Shown here in pieces: positions 32,932 to 41,520 of a stretch of DNA of 64,000 nucleotides (within the stretch, counting starts at the first letter, position 1; every line of letters begins with the position of its first letter). This stretch comes from QPJE01 sp051747745. GTDB taxonomy: Bacteria; Bacillota; Halanaerobiia; Halanaerobiales; Halanaerobiaceae. The stretch spans positions 5,924 to 69,923 of the forward strand of contig JBNJGL010000005.1 in assembly GCA_051747745.1 (NCBI GenBank), in the 5' to 3' direction. The translations under genes and the position numbers were made by a program. Under the pieces are notes generated by a model. The model had not been told where the DNA came from, ran no database searches, and saw only the letters and a list, made by a program, of their open reading frames with translations.

Positions 32932-33690
32932 TTACTGGTTAATTATTTTTTCTAAATTATCACATGAAATTTCAACACCATGATCGTCATTATTATTTTC
33001 TTCATATCCTGTACTTATTTCTTTTACGACTTTTAAGGTTCTCTGAAATGCAAGTTTTAAATTTGTGGAATCCCACTCCCAGCTTTTATCAAAGTCTTTT
33101 TTCTGTATATTTTCAATAGTTTTTGTGTGTTCTACATAGGAATCTTTAAATCTTTTTTCATTTTCAAGTGGTATTATTTGAAAAGTCTGGATATTTTGAA
33201 ATGATTTTTCAAACAATTTATAGGCGTGTTCGTTGCTGCTTAATTCCATAAGAGACATATGAAATTTTGCATCTATTCGTGCATAATTATGCACATCGAA
33301 TGTTTCATAATACTTTTTAAACTGTTTTTTTATTTCATCTAATTTATCCATTATTCCTTTTTTCTCTTCTTCAGTACCTTTATTAAGTCTATTAATTATT
33401 TTTTGGATAGCATATTTTTCCATTAAGCATCTTATTTCATAAATATCTATAACATCAGAAGGAGTTAGTTTTCTAACATAAACACCTTTATTTGGTATAT
33501 TTACTGTTAAACCTTCTACAGATAATTCTTTTAGAGATTCCCTAACCGGTGATCTACTAACATTTAAAGTTTCTGCTATTTCTTTTTCCTGGATCCAGTC
33601 ACCTGGTTTTAATCTTCCTGAAATAATTTCTTTTTTAATATAGTTATATACCTGTTCTTTTTTTGTTATAATTCCACTATTTTCTCCCAC
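32932..33690 (-). CDS. GntR-family (FadR/FCD-type) regulator, GntR1
   Basis: This 252-residue repressor-like protein has an N-terminal winged helix with KEQVYNYIKKEIISGRLKPG and EIAETLNVSRSPVRESLKEL (about 10-55) and a C-terminal all-helical FCD effector domain with IYEIRCLMEKYAIQ, DAKFHMSLMELSSNEHAY, whose Asp/His residues usually bind a metal and an organic acid. Start is a GTG (33688-33690) eight bases after GGAGG. A shared operator in its own upstream region and at uxaA argues for autoregulation and control of the uxaA operon. Confidence 0.85.
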   Translation of the reverse strand: MGENSGIITKKEQVYNYIKKEIISGRLKPGDWIQEKEIAETLNVSRSPVRESLKELSVEGLTVNIPNKGVYVRKLTPSDVIDIYEIRCLMEKYAIQKIINRLNKGTEEEKKGIMDKLDEIKKQFKKYYETFDVHNYARIDAKFHMSLMELSSNEHAYKLFEKSFQNIQTFQIIPLENEKRFKDSYVEHTKTIENIQKKDFDKSWEWDSTNLKLAFQRTLKVVKEISTGYEENNNDDHGVEISCDNLEKIINQ

Positions 33691-33726
33691 AACATTCGCC
33701 TCCGTTTTCTATATATTTATAATTGT

Positions 33727-33743
33727 GTATTATGTATACTTTA
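33727..33743. promoter_or_regulatory. GntR1 operator copy upstream of gntR1
   Basis: GTATTATGTATACTTTA is identical at 15 of 17 positions to the uxaA operator at 32755-32771. It lies 37 bp before the gntR1 start codon. Confidence 0.6.
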
Positions 33744-33880
33744 TACTTTTATTTATATTTTATCATATTGTTTTAGAATTTTAAAGTAAAAATTAATTAT
33801 ACAATTCAATTTATCAATTCATTTTATACAATTAATTTTTATTTAGCTGTTTATTTATTTTTTAGTTTAGTTATATTTTT

Positions 33881-33902
33881 AGCCCCTGCTGCAGCAGAGG
33901 CT
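33881..33902. repeat. Isolated GC-rich hairpin between the two gntR genes
   Basis: AGCCcCTGCTGCAGCAGaGGCT forms a 9-bp stem around a 12-bp perfect palindrome. T-runs lie 5' of it rather than 3' on each strand, so it is not a normal terminator. The rest of the 311-bp spacer (33691-34001) is AT-rich and shows only the operator described separately. Confidence 0.45.
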
Positions 33903-34001
33903 AATAAAAGGTCGTTCATTATTTTATGATTTAAGTAATCTATTTTTAAATGAATCTTAACAGATCAATTTATCTTATTAAATATCATTAAAATAATCAT
34001 A

Positions 34002-34652
34002 TTAATTTTCTAACAGAGCATATCTTTTACCATTTTTCAAATGATATTTTAATTTTTCCAGTGACTTTTCGAAATCATTTTCTTCTATTGCCTTAATAAT
34101 ATCTGTATGTTCTTCTAAAGTTGTGACAATTCTACCCGGTTTTTTAAGTGCAATATAACCATAGGCAGCAAATCTATCTTCAAAATTTTTGATTAATCTC
34201 TCAATTTCTTTATTGCCAGATAACTTTATAAAATACAGATGAAATTGAACATCATAATCCATACTTTTCATATAATCTTTTTCTTCTTCAAAAGCTATTT
34301 TTTCCAGCTCAATTAATTTTTTTAATTTATCTATATCTTTTTGAGATATTTTACTAAATACTCTGGTTAGAGTAAATGTTTCTAAAGCCATACGCAGGTC
34401 ATATATATCTTTAGCTTCCTTTAAAGACATTTCTTTAATAATTGCTCCTCTGGAAGGCATAATCTTCAATAAGTTCTCTGAAGCTAATTTTTGGAATGCT
34501 CCTCTGACAGGACTTCTGCTTATCTCCAGCATATCAGCTATCTGATTCTCTGATATTACTTCTCCTCTTTCAAACTCATTATTAACAATTTTATCTTTAA
34601 TAAATTTATATGCTAAATTAGTTTTAGTTAGATTTTCTTCTTTGACATTCAC
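34002..34652 (-). CDS. GntR-family (FadR/FCD-type) regulator, GntR2
   Basis: This 216-residue paralogue of GntR1 has winged helix LAYKFIKDKIVNNEFERGEV and NQIADMLEISRSPVRGAFQK, and an FCD domain with IYDLRMALETFTLTRVF, DYDVQFHLYFIKLSGNKEI and HTDIIKAIEENDFEKS. Start is a GTG (34650-34652) preceded by GGAGAG. It lies behind the terminator of the TRAP operon. The best operator candidate is the 16-bp palindrome overlapping the promoter of the nitrilase-TRAP operon at 39421-39436; this pairing is inferred. Confidence 0.85.
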   Translation of the reverse strand: MNVKEENLTKTNLAYKFIKDKIVNNEFERGEVISENQIADMLEISRSPVRGAFQKLASENLLKIMPSRGAIIKEMSLKEAKDIYDLRMALETFTLTRVFSKISQKDIDKLKKLIELEKIAFEEEKDYMKSMDYDVQFHLYFIKLSGNKEIERLIKNFEDRFAAYGYIALKKPGRIVTTLEEHTDIIKAIEENDFEKSLEKLKYHLKNGKRYALLEN

Positions 34653-34774
34653 TGCTAACTCTCCTTTACATAATGATTCTAAAAAATTATTACTTATAAT
34701 TTAATATCAATATATAAAAATCAAACATTGTAATCCTATTATAATTTAATTATAACATGTTTAAATATTTTCTC

Positions 34775-34800
34775 AAATCTCACTATTAAATCTCACTATT
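34775..34800. repeat. Tandem 13-bp duplication
   Basis: AAATCTCACTATT occurs twice in direct succession about 120-150 bp upstream of gntR2. It could be replication slippage or a tandem binding site. Nothing else is seen in the 34653-34848 spacer. Confidence 0.4.
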
Positions 34801-34848
34801 GTTTTACACCAACCATAAAACATATTAAATTATGTATTATTGATAAAA

Positions 34849-34917
34849 AATAAAAATCCTTCCTTAAATTGAATACTAATAACTTTACTTAGTAATTCAG
34901 TTATTTAAAGAAGGATT
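34849..34917 (-). terminator. Terminator of the TRAP operon
   Basis: A long hairpin (AATCCTTC-c-TTAAA paired with TTTAA-a-GAAGGATT, plus inner ACTAA/TTAGT) is followed on the minus strand by TTTTTATTTTTTATC. It ends the nitrilase-DUF2848-dctPQM transcript. Confidence 0.8.
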
Positions 34918-34956
34918 CTCCCATATATTAGTATTGGATTACTATAACATTAACAT

Positions 34957-36231
34957 TTAGTTAAATAAATTAGGTAACCAGAGTACTGATTGTGGTATAT
35001 ATGTGATAATACCCAGAACGATCAGCAGCACTATTAACATTGGAATTAAATCTCTCATCATCTTACCAATACTTATATCTGCTATAGAACTTGTAACAAA
35101 TAAACACACACCTAAAGGAGGTGTACACATACCTATTGTTAAGTTAACTGCCAAAATTACACCAAAATGTATAGGATCTACCCCAAATTGTAGAGCTAAA
35201 GGTAAAAATAATGGTGAAAATATAACAACATTACTGACAGTATCAATAAATGTTCCAGTAAATAGTAATACAGCATTAATAATCAACAATAATCCAATTT
35301 TACTGCTTACAACACTGGTTATTAGGGCAGCAAGCTGCTGTGGTATTTGATTAAATGTAATAAACCAGGTGAATACTGTTGCCATAGCAACAACTATAAG
35401 CACCTGTCCAGTTGTCATAACACTATCTTTTAAACACTCAATTAGTTTTGTCCATGTTAATTCTTTATACACTAATTTTCCAATTAAAAATGCATAAACT
35501 ACAGCAACAACTCCAGATTCAGTAGCTGTAAACAATCCCGAAAATATACCTCCAATAATTATGATAGGAGTCAGCAGAGCAAGAACAGCTGATTTACCTG
35601 ATTTCAAAATTTCACTAAATTCTGCTTTTGTCTCTCTTCCTCTATAACCTCTTTTTTTACCAAAATAATAGCTTATGAGCATTAATGCAACTCCCATTAT
35701 AATACCAGGAACAACACCAGCCATAAACAATTCAGCAACCGAATTGTTTGTTGTTACACCATAAACTAAAAGTGGAATACTGGGTGGAATTATTGGTCCA
35801 ATTGAACCGGCAGTCGATATTAATGGGGCTGCAAATCGAGCATCATAACCCTCGTCAATCATAAGAGGAATCATCAGTCCGCCAATAGCTGCTGAAGCTG
35901 CTATTGCAGAACCAGTTATTGCAGCAAAAAACATGGAAGCTAAAATACTTACCATTGCTAAACCACTTGACCAGTGGCCAATTAAAGCATTAGAAAATTC
36001 AACTAATCTTCTTGACATACCACCATGAGACATTAATGACCCAGCTAAAATAAATAAAGGTATTGCTACTAATGCATAATTATCTGCTCCAATCAGCAGC
36101 CGCTGGACTATAACTTTAAGTGGAAAAGATTCGGAAATTATTCCAATTAATGAGACAATACCCAGTGAAAACCCGATAGGAATTCCCATTAAAAAAATAG
36201 CAAATAATACTAATATTATTGAAACACCCAT
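34957..36231 (-). CDS. dctM: TRAP transporter large permease DctM
   Basis: This 424-residue, ~12-helix Na+-coupled subunit of a tripartite (TRAP) importer has DctM signatures at the start (FAIFLMGIPIGFSLGIVSLI), PLFILAGSLMSHGGMSRRLV near 57, FFAAITGSAIAASAAIGGLM near 100, and PPSIPLLVYGV; the C-terminal repeat has FIDTVSNVVIFSPLFLPLA and MCTPPLGVCLFV. It is last in the operon before a strong terminator. The substrate, as for most DctPQM systems, is an organic acid determined by DctP. Confidence 0.9.
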   Translation of the reverse strand: MGVSIILVLFAIFLMGIPIGFSLGIVSLIGIISESFPLKVIVQRLLIGADNYALVAIPLFILAGSLMSHGGMSRRLVEFSNALIGHWSSGLAMVSILASMFFAAITGSAIAASAAIGGLMIPLMIDEGYDARFAAPLISTAGSIGPIIPPSIPLLVYGVTTNNSVAELFMAGVVPGIIMGVALMLISYYFGKKRGYRGRETKAEFSEILKSGKSAVLALLTPIIIIGGIFSGLFTATESGVVAVVYAFLIGKLVYKELTWTKLIECLKDSVMTTGQVLIVVAMATVFTWFITFNQIPQQLAALITSVVSSKIGLLLIINAVLLFTGTFIDTVSNVVIFSPLFLPLALQFGVDPIHFGVILAVNLTIGMCTPPLGVCLFVTSSIADISIGKMMRDLIPMLIVLLIVLGIITYIPQSVLWLPNLFN

Positions 36232-36260
36232 ATAATTAATCTCCCTTCTATATAATTACA

Positions 36261-36719
36261 TTATTTTTTTAGTTCTGCTAATTCTCGATATATTTGCTTT
36301 ATCAAATAATAAACCATAAATATACCAGTGAATGGAATAGCAAAGTACATATAATCCATATCTATCCCTAAATATGGGGTTCCCTGTGATGTGCTTGAAT
36401 TTATCCATACAAATCCCTGATAGGATAAAAACGATATAAATGCCAGAGTAACAGTATTTATTAATATGTTTACAATTTTTTTATTAATGGGGAGTAAATT
36501 AATTAAAACATCAATATTCAAGTGTCCTTCTTCTCTAACCCCAATAGCAGTTCCTAAAAATATTAGATATACAAATGATAATCTAATTATATCCATTGCC
36601 CATGGGATAGGAAAATTAAAGACATACCTGGACACAACCTGTGCAAATGTTACTATAGTAATAATTATTAAACTAATTATGGCCAAATAGTCCAGTGTTT
36701 TATCAATTATCTTATTCAT
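36261..36719 (-). CDS. dctQ: TRAP transporter small permease DctQ
   Basis: This 152-residue protein has four predicted membrane helices. DctQ features are VTFAQVVSRYVFNFPIPWAM, RLSFVYLIFLGTAIGVREEG followed by HLNIDVLINLLP. The ATG at 36717-36719 with GGAGG upstream is preferred; a longer reading to 36767 adds a charged stretch without a ribosome site. It lies between dctP and dctM and bridges the two membrane parts. Confidence 0.88.
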   Translation of the reverse strand: MNKIIDKTLDYLAIISLIIITIVTFAQVVSRYVFNFPIPWAMDIIRLSFVYLIFLGTAIGVREEGHLNIDVLINLLPINKKIVNILINTVTLAFISFLSYQGFVWINSSTSQGTPYLGIDMDYMYFAIPFTGIFMVYYLIKQIYRELAELKK

Positions 36720-36789
36720 CAGCTTGAGCCTCCTCTGTAAATCTAAATTATGTAGATATATAAACATATATTAGTATATACATTTAATA

Positions 36790-36816
36790 TGTCAGGAAGG
36801 GATTCCCTTCCTGACA
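36790..36816 (-). terminator. Intercistronic hairpin after dctP
   Basis: A perfect 12-bp stem (TGTCAGGAAGGG/CCCTTCCTGACA) with a three-base loop starts about 16 bp past the dctP stop. The following minus sequence ATATTAAATG is not a U-run, so partial attenuation or mRNA protection is likely, giving excess binding protein. Confidence 0.65.
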
Positions 36817-36832
36817 GTTATAATTTTCTATC

Positions 36833-37840
36833 TTAGAAAAACTCACCAAGTTCTCTAACATCTTCAACCCATTTTAGTGGAACTAACTCTTTTACTTCTT
36901 CATTTTCTGGAACATCTTTAGTAGCTTCCATAAATTCGCTTCTATCTGGACGTGAAACTTCCATTCCACCTTCAGTTGTTAAAAACTCTACATCTTCATT
37001 TTCTTTCTTTTCAATAATATGTCTCTGATAGCTAATCATTTCTTTAGCTGATTGATCAACAATTTCCTGCAGGTCTTCAGGTAAATTATTATAGAAGTTA
37101 GGATTTATAATTACACTACCAGGTGCATATGTATGAGCATCAAGTGTTAGATAATCCTGAACTTCATAGAATTTCATGGATCTTATTGTAGCAGGTGGAT
37201 TTTCCTGACCATCAACAACACCCTGCTGTAGTGAAGTATAGAGATCATCAAAAGGAAGTGGCTGTGGACTGGCACCTAATGCCTCTACTAATGTAAACCA
37301 CACTTTTGATTCCTGAACTCTAAGTGAAAGATCTTTCATATCTTCCGGCTTATTTACTGGTCTTTTATTATTTGTGAAGTGTCTCCAGCCTAGTTCAACA
37401 AATCCTAAATGTTTGAATCCTTTTTCTGCAAATTTTTCTTCAAGTTTATCACCAATTTTTCCGTCCATAACTGCATAAACATGTGCTCTATTTTTGAAAA
37501 GATAAGGTATTGTAAATATTTGAGCTTCCGGTACCCATGCAGGCAGTGTTCCATCAGTTGTAACAGTTGTCATCTGTAATGTACCGGAGTTTACACTCTC
37601 TGCCATAGCTCTTTCTCCACCAAGCTGAGCATCAGGATAAATTGTTACTTCTATTCTTCCATCACTCTTATCTTCAACCAGTTCCTTAAATTTGGTTGCA
37701 GCAATTGTATACTGATGTTCTGCAGGGCCGACAGTACCATATCTGATTTCATAAGTTTCCTGAGCAAAACCCACAGCAGTAACAGATAAAACAAAAGATA
37801 GTACTAAAAGTAAAATTAATGATTTTTTATATTTTAACAT
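36833..37840 (-). CDS. dctP: TRAP transporter substrate-binding protein DctP
   Basis: This 335-residue periplasmic binding protein has signal peptide SLILLLVLSFVLSVTAVGFA-QE. The DctP fold shows IRYGTVGPAEHQYTIAATKF, DAQLGGERAMAESVNSGTLQ, and KDLSLRVQESKVWFTLVEAL containing the conserved Arg that pairs with the substrate carboxylate, then GVVDGQENPPATI. A carboxylate substrate is therefore expected. It lies 20 bp after the DUF2848 gene and is followed by a hairpin. Confidence 0.9.
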   Translation of the reverse strand: MLKYKKSLILLLVLSFVLSVTAVGFAQETYEIRYGTVGPAEHQYTIAATKFKELVEDKSDGRIEVTIYPDAQLGGERAMAESVNSGTLQMTTVTTDGTLPAWVPEAQIFTIPYLFKNRAHVYAVMDGKIGDKLEEKFAEKGFKHLGFVELGWRHFTNNKRPVNKPEDMKDLSLRVQESKVWFTLVEALGASPQPLPFDDLYTSLQQGVVDGQENPPATIRSMKFYEVQDYLTLDAHTYAPGSVIINPNFYNNLPEDLQEIVDQSAKEMISYQRHIIEKKENEDVEFLTTEGGMEVSRPDRSEFMEATKDVPENEEVKELVPLKWVEDVRELGEFF

Positions 37841-37859
37841 AAAATTTCCTCCTCATTTT

Positions 37860-38543
37860 TTATCTGATATTTTTAATTGAATATTTATGGCTTATTTTTC
37901 TACCTAAAACAGGATCTTCAAGTTCTAGTTCAAATCTATCTCCAAATGCCATTCCAGACTTCATAGGTACAGAACCGCAAAAGACTACTGTTCCTTCAAG
38001 ATTTTCCTGATAATTTTCTTTTACAAAATTTATTATTTCATCTAGAGGGAGAAGTCCTTCCATAGTTCCTTCCTGGTAAAGTTCTTTTTCTCCATTTTCT
38101 ATTGACCAGGATTTTAATTTAAGATCATCCAGATGATCTTTAACATCTTCCATTTTCCAGAGAATTCTGCTGTGTGGTTTTGGACAGCTCTGCTTGGATT
38201 TTCCGATATCCACTGTTTCTAAAGCTCTATCGGTGTGATCACTACCCAGGCCAAGATATATATCATCACCTTTAAATAATAATATAACTTCTACTTCACC
38301 ACTTGACTTTTCACTAATTACCTGTATTTCATCATCATATGTTGAAAGTGTTTTTGAACAGGGATAAATAGTAGGAAGCTGTTCAGGTGCAGTAATACCT
38401 TCTTCTTCTAACTCTTCAACATGCTTCAAAACTTCCTCCTGATTTCTACCTGAAAAACCAACACAAATAAGTTTTTCGATTTCATATGACAGTACATAGT
38501 CTTCATTTTCTTTTCTTGAAACAAAAAAGTCTGTTTTCACCAT
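37860..38543 (-). CDS. DUF2848 family protein
   Basis: This 227-residue cytoplasmic protein resembles DUF2848, a group distantly like fumarylacetoacetate hydrolases and found in catabolic operons. Visible features are EKLICVGFSGRNQEEVLKHV, the mid-part LGLGSDHTDRALE, SCPKPHSRILWKMEDVKDHL, and a C-terminal GTVVFCGSVPMKSGMAFGDR with FELELEDPVLGRKI. The ATG at 38541-38543 has AAGGAG upstream and avoids the 41-bp overlap implied by the longer reading. Its position between an amidase and DctP suggests it acts on the amidase product. Confidence 0.75.
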   Translation of the reverse strand: MVKTDFFVSRKENEDYVLSYEIEKLICVGFSGRNQEEVLKHVEELEEEGITAPEQLPTIYPCSKTLSTYDDEIQVISEKSSGEVEVILLFKGDDIYLGLGSDHTDRALETVDIGKSKQSCPKPHSRILWKMEDVKDHLDDLKLKSWSIENGEKELYQEGTMEGLLPLDEIINFVKENYQENLEGTVVFCGSVPMKSGMAFGDRFELELEDPVLGRKISHKYSIKNIR

Positions 38544-38556
38544 TTTTATATCTCCT

Positions 38557-39354
38557 TTAAATTTCGTAAAGTTCTGTTCTTCTATCTTCAAATACATTTA
38601 TACTTGATCTTATATCTTCAACAACTGATAAGTCAAGTTCAGAATAAAATATTTCCTGTTCTTTACCAGCTTCATGTAATCTTTTGCCCCAGGGGTCTAT
38701 ACATGCAGAGTGACCACCAAGTTCCAATCCATCATCAGTAACTCCACTTGCATTAACACCAACAACAAAATTCTGATTTTCTATTGCACGAGTTTTTAAT
38801 AAAGTTCTCCAGTGATCATTTCTTTTTAAAGGCCACTGGGCTGGAACGAAGTTGATCAGTGCATCTTTTAGTGCTAATGTTCTGAACAATTCTGGAAATC
38901 TTACTTCATAACAAATTGCTAAACTGCATTTTATGCCATCAAGGTTAAAAACTGTTAAATGATCTCCAGCATCAAAATAATCATCTTCCCCTGAATGTGT
39001 AAAAAGATGTGTTTTGCTGTAGTCTGCAATTAATTCTCCACTGCGGTTGAATACATAAGATGTATTCATTACCCGATTGTCAATTGTATTTGCTACTGTC
39101 CCACCAATAATATTAACATCATACTTCTGGGATAAATCACTAAACAATTCTTTAGTAACCTGTCCCTCTTTATCAGCTAATTCATCAACATTTTCCGGAA
39201 AAAACCCAGTATTCCACATCTCCGGTAAAATAACTGCATTAATATCTTTTTTAGTGGCTTTTTTCACAAGTTTTTTAACTTTTTCAATATTTTTATCAGG
39301 AGAACCAAATTCAACTTTCATCTGAATAACGCCTATGTCAAATTTTATTTCCAT
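38557..39354 (-). CDS. Carbon-nitrogen hydrolase (nitrilase superfamily, omega-amidase-like)
   Basis: This 265-residue hydrolase has the catalytic Glu-Lys-Cys triad: Glu in ILPEMWNTGFF (near 45), Lys in YSKTHLFTHSGE (near 113) and Cys in SLAICYEVRFPELFR (near 147). The GRSGELIADY-like segment and DPWGKRLHEAG fit the Nit2/YafV omega-amidase subgroup, which removes ammonia from alpha-keto amides. It is first gene of the TRAP operon. The AGGAGG site is unusually close, two bases, to the ATG at 39352-39354, and a GTG lies one codon earlier; initiation may be inefficient. Confidence 0.87.
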   Translation of the reverse strand: MEIKFDIGVIQMKVEFGSPDKNIEKVKKLVKKATKKDINAVILPEMWNTGFFPENVDELADKEGQVTKELFSDLSQKYDVNIIGGTVANTIDNRVMNTSYVFNRSGELIADYSKTHLFTHSGEDDYFDAGDHLTVFNLDGIKCSLAICYEVRFPELFRTLALKDALINFVPAQWPLKRNDHWRTLLKTRAIENQNFVVGVNASGVTDDGLELGGHSACIDPWGKRLHEAGKEQEIFYSELDLSVVEDIRSSINVFEDRRTELYEI

Positions 39355-39420
39355 CACCTCCTTTCACTATGTTGAAACAAAAAATTTAATCTAAAAGATT
39401 GAAAAAATGTTTAAAAATAC

Positions 39421-39436
39421 AACCAGTATACTGGTT
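39421..39436. promoter_or_regulatory. 16-bp perfect palindromic operator over the nitrilase-TRAP promoter
   Basis: AACCAGTATACTGGTT is a perfect palindrome with a GTATAC core, the same core as the GntR1 operators but different flanks. It overlaps the -10 hexamer, so a repressor bound here would block polymerase. GntR2 is the natural candidate. Confidence 0.75.
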
Positions 39437-39453
39437 ATATATTACTATTTCAA
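39425..39453 (-). promoter_or_regulatory. Sigma-A promoter of the nitrilase-DUF2848-TRAP operon
   Basis: TTGAAA (39453-39448), a 17-bp spacer and TATACT (39430-39425) on the minus strand, about 70 bp before the nitrilase start. The -10 lies inside the palindromic operator. Confidence 0.75.
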
Positions 39454-39680
39454 TTAAAGTGAAAAAAATCCTTCTTTTTTTTTGAAATTTTCTGTTTTTT
39501 GTGTAAGATAAAATGATATTTCAAGTTTAAATCTTTTTAAAATAGTTGTGAATGTCAAATAATATTTTGCTCTTCTAAAGAAAAATACTGATTTATTTAC
39601 ATAAGATTCTTGACATTGTCTAATATTTTTGAATAAATTCCTGATCTCATATAATATTTTAAAAAATTATATCAATTAAC

Positions 39681-39779
39681 TTAATAAGAGAGATACCAAA
39701 ATTGGCATCTCTCTTAAAATATGGACAAAACTAAATTACCTTACATTATTTGCTTTTGCGGATGAGAAAATTATTATAT
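39681..39779 (-). repeat. Copy A of a 99-100 bp direct repeat with terminator hairpin
   Basis: Near-identical (one substitution, one single-base indel) to 43470-43569. It contains the stem AAGAGAGAT/ATCTCTCTT, so this copy, 208 bp past the permease gene stop, can act as its terminator. The remaining ~65 bp, including GCTTTTGCGGATGAGAAAA, is conserved far more than a terminator needs. The rest of the 39358-39986 spacer holds the operator/promoter at its left end and otherwise AT-rich DNA with no gene seen. Confidence 0.85.
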
Positions 39780-39986
39780 TTAGTTTTTTATATGTACGAA
39801 TAAATATATGGCATTAACAATTATTTTTCTATATCAAATTTACTGGAAATATCATTAAATCTATCCTAAAGTAAATTAATATTATTATAAACATTCGTAT
39901 AAAATGTATTTTATAAATTATAGTTTTAAATCTACCCATTTCTTAATCAATATTTAAAAACTATTTTTTAAAAATATCATTTTAAA

Positions 39987-41363
39987 TTATCCAATGTGTC
40001 CAAACCAAGCCAAAAATCCTACTATTATAAAATATAAATCAACGGGTAAAGCATAAAGCATTATTTTAATGGGATCAACTTCTTTTTCTTTGACAATCCC
40101 TCCTACAATTCCAGCTACAACAAAAGCGGTCAAAGAAACCGGAGGAAAAGCTTGTCCTCCAACTGCTATATGACTTGCACCTAAAACCGCTGATAATTTT
40201 GAAATATCAAAAGTTTCAGTCAAAATTGGGCCCATTAAAGGAACAATAGTATTTTGAGCAGTAGTTTGAGAGCCTGTTAGCATTCCCAAAAGTGCTAGAC
40301 CTATCCCTCCACCAAAAGTTACTATTGTTTCCGATAAACCTTGTGTTATTTCTACTACTCTATCAATTAATCCAGCGGCATAAAACATACCAACCATTAT
40401 ACCGGCACATACTTGAATTTGAACTGTTTTTGAAACGTTTTTCAAACCAGTTTTAATTGTTTCCAAACTTTTATTACGAACTTTGCTAAAAAGAAAACTT
40501 ATTACAATCGCAATGATAATTGCTTGAGTAACTCTAAAAGTTATACCACTTAAAATTGGAATCCAACCAAAGACAGTAATAAATACTTTATCTATTAACA
40601 TAATCAAATCATATAATATAGGAATTTCAAATGAAATAGATCTTACTATTACTATAATAACTAAAAATGTTAATGGAACAAGATTTCTCCAATCTTCTTT
40701 AATTATTTGTAATACATTTTTTTTAGGAATAAGATGTTCTGGAAGTTTTTTGATTTTTACAAATCTTGAAGATATAAAAATAGCCAGAACCACCCCTAAA
40801 CCAACTGTTATATAAGAAATATTTATTGCAGTAGTTGGATCATCTAAACCCACAAGAGCAGAAGAAAGAAATAGAGCCTGAGTTATAGGTGGCATAACTG
40901 CCCCTATAAAACTTCCCATAAGTATAGTAGCTCCTATTTGTTCAGGAGTTAATTTTAGTTCAATTAAAGCAAGTACCACCAATGTTCCTATAACTGTAGC
41001 AGCTGCAATTCCATCACCTAATAATGATCCGGCCAAAACAAGTGTTATAATAACTGCCGCAATTAAACCTTTTGGAGTTCGTCCAAAAAGAGAACGAAAA
41101 GTATTCAATACTGTATCCATGGTTCCCAGTTTTACCTGTGTTTGAGCATATATACTTCCAAAAATCGACAACCCAATAACCCAGGCAAGCTTATCAATCC
41201 CTTCACCAGAAGCTAAAATTATTGCTCCAGGAGATAATTTCCCTAAAATTGCAGCTGTTAAAGCTCCAATTAATAATGCTATCCTAACATTTCCTCCAAT
41301 CTTAGGAAATGGAATCAAAATCACAGCAATAACTAATATAATCGGTGTTAAAACAATAAACAT
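39987..41363 (-). CDS. IT-superfamily permease (TRAP large subunit/citrate-type fold)
   Basis: This 458-residue membrane protein has about 12 helices and two internally similar halves. KIGGNVRIALLIGALTAAIL opens it; LAGSLLGDGIAAATVIGTLV near 110, GSFIGAVMPPITQALFLSSA near 150, TGSQTTAQNTIVPLMGPIL near 365 and GGQAFPPVSLTAFVVAGIVG near 405 are the re-entrant loops of the ion-transporter superfamily. No separate binding protein is adjacent, so it may work alone as an organic-anion carrier. Located next to the ALDH gene inside the repeat-bracketed segment. The substrate is unknown. Confidence 0.75.
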   Translation of the reverse strand: MFIVLTPIILVIAVILIPFPKIGGNVRIALLIGALTAAILGKLSPGAIILASGEGIDKLAWVIGLSIFGSIYAQTQVKLGTMDTVLNTFRSLFGRTPKGLIAAVIITLVLAGSLLGDGIAAATVIGTLVVLALIELKLTPEQIGATILMGSFIGAVMPPITQALFLSSALVGLDDPTTAINISYITVGLGVVLAIFISSRFVKIKKLPEHLIPKKNVLQIIKEDWRNLVPLTFLVIIVIVRSISFEIPILYDLIMLIDKVFITVFGWIPILSGITFRVTQAIIIAIVISFLFSKVRNKSLETIKTGLKNVSKTVQIQVCAGIMVGMFYAAGLIDRVVEITQGLSETIVTFGGGIGLALLGMLTGSQTTAQNTIVPLMGPILTETFDISKLSAVLGASHIAVGGQAFPPVSLTAFVVAGIVGGIVKEKEVDPIKIMLYALPVDLYFIIVGFLAWFGHIG

Positions 41364-41520
41364 AAAACTCGACCTCCTTGATTTTTTTTGATTATTATAT
41401 GAATCTTTTGAAAATAATCGATTTTATTTATTTTAAAAAACACCTCCCCTCTTTTTGAGAATAGTTTTTATTTTAATTATGTAAATTATACTAATCTTTT
41501 TTATTTTTTAAAATTAATAT

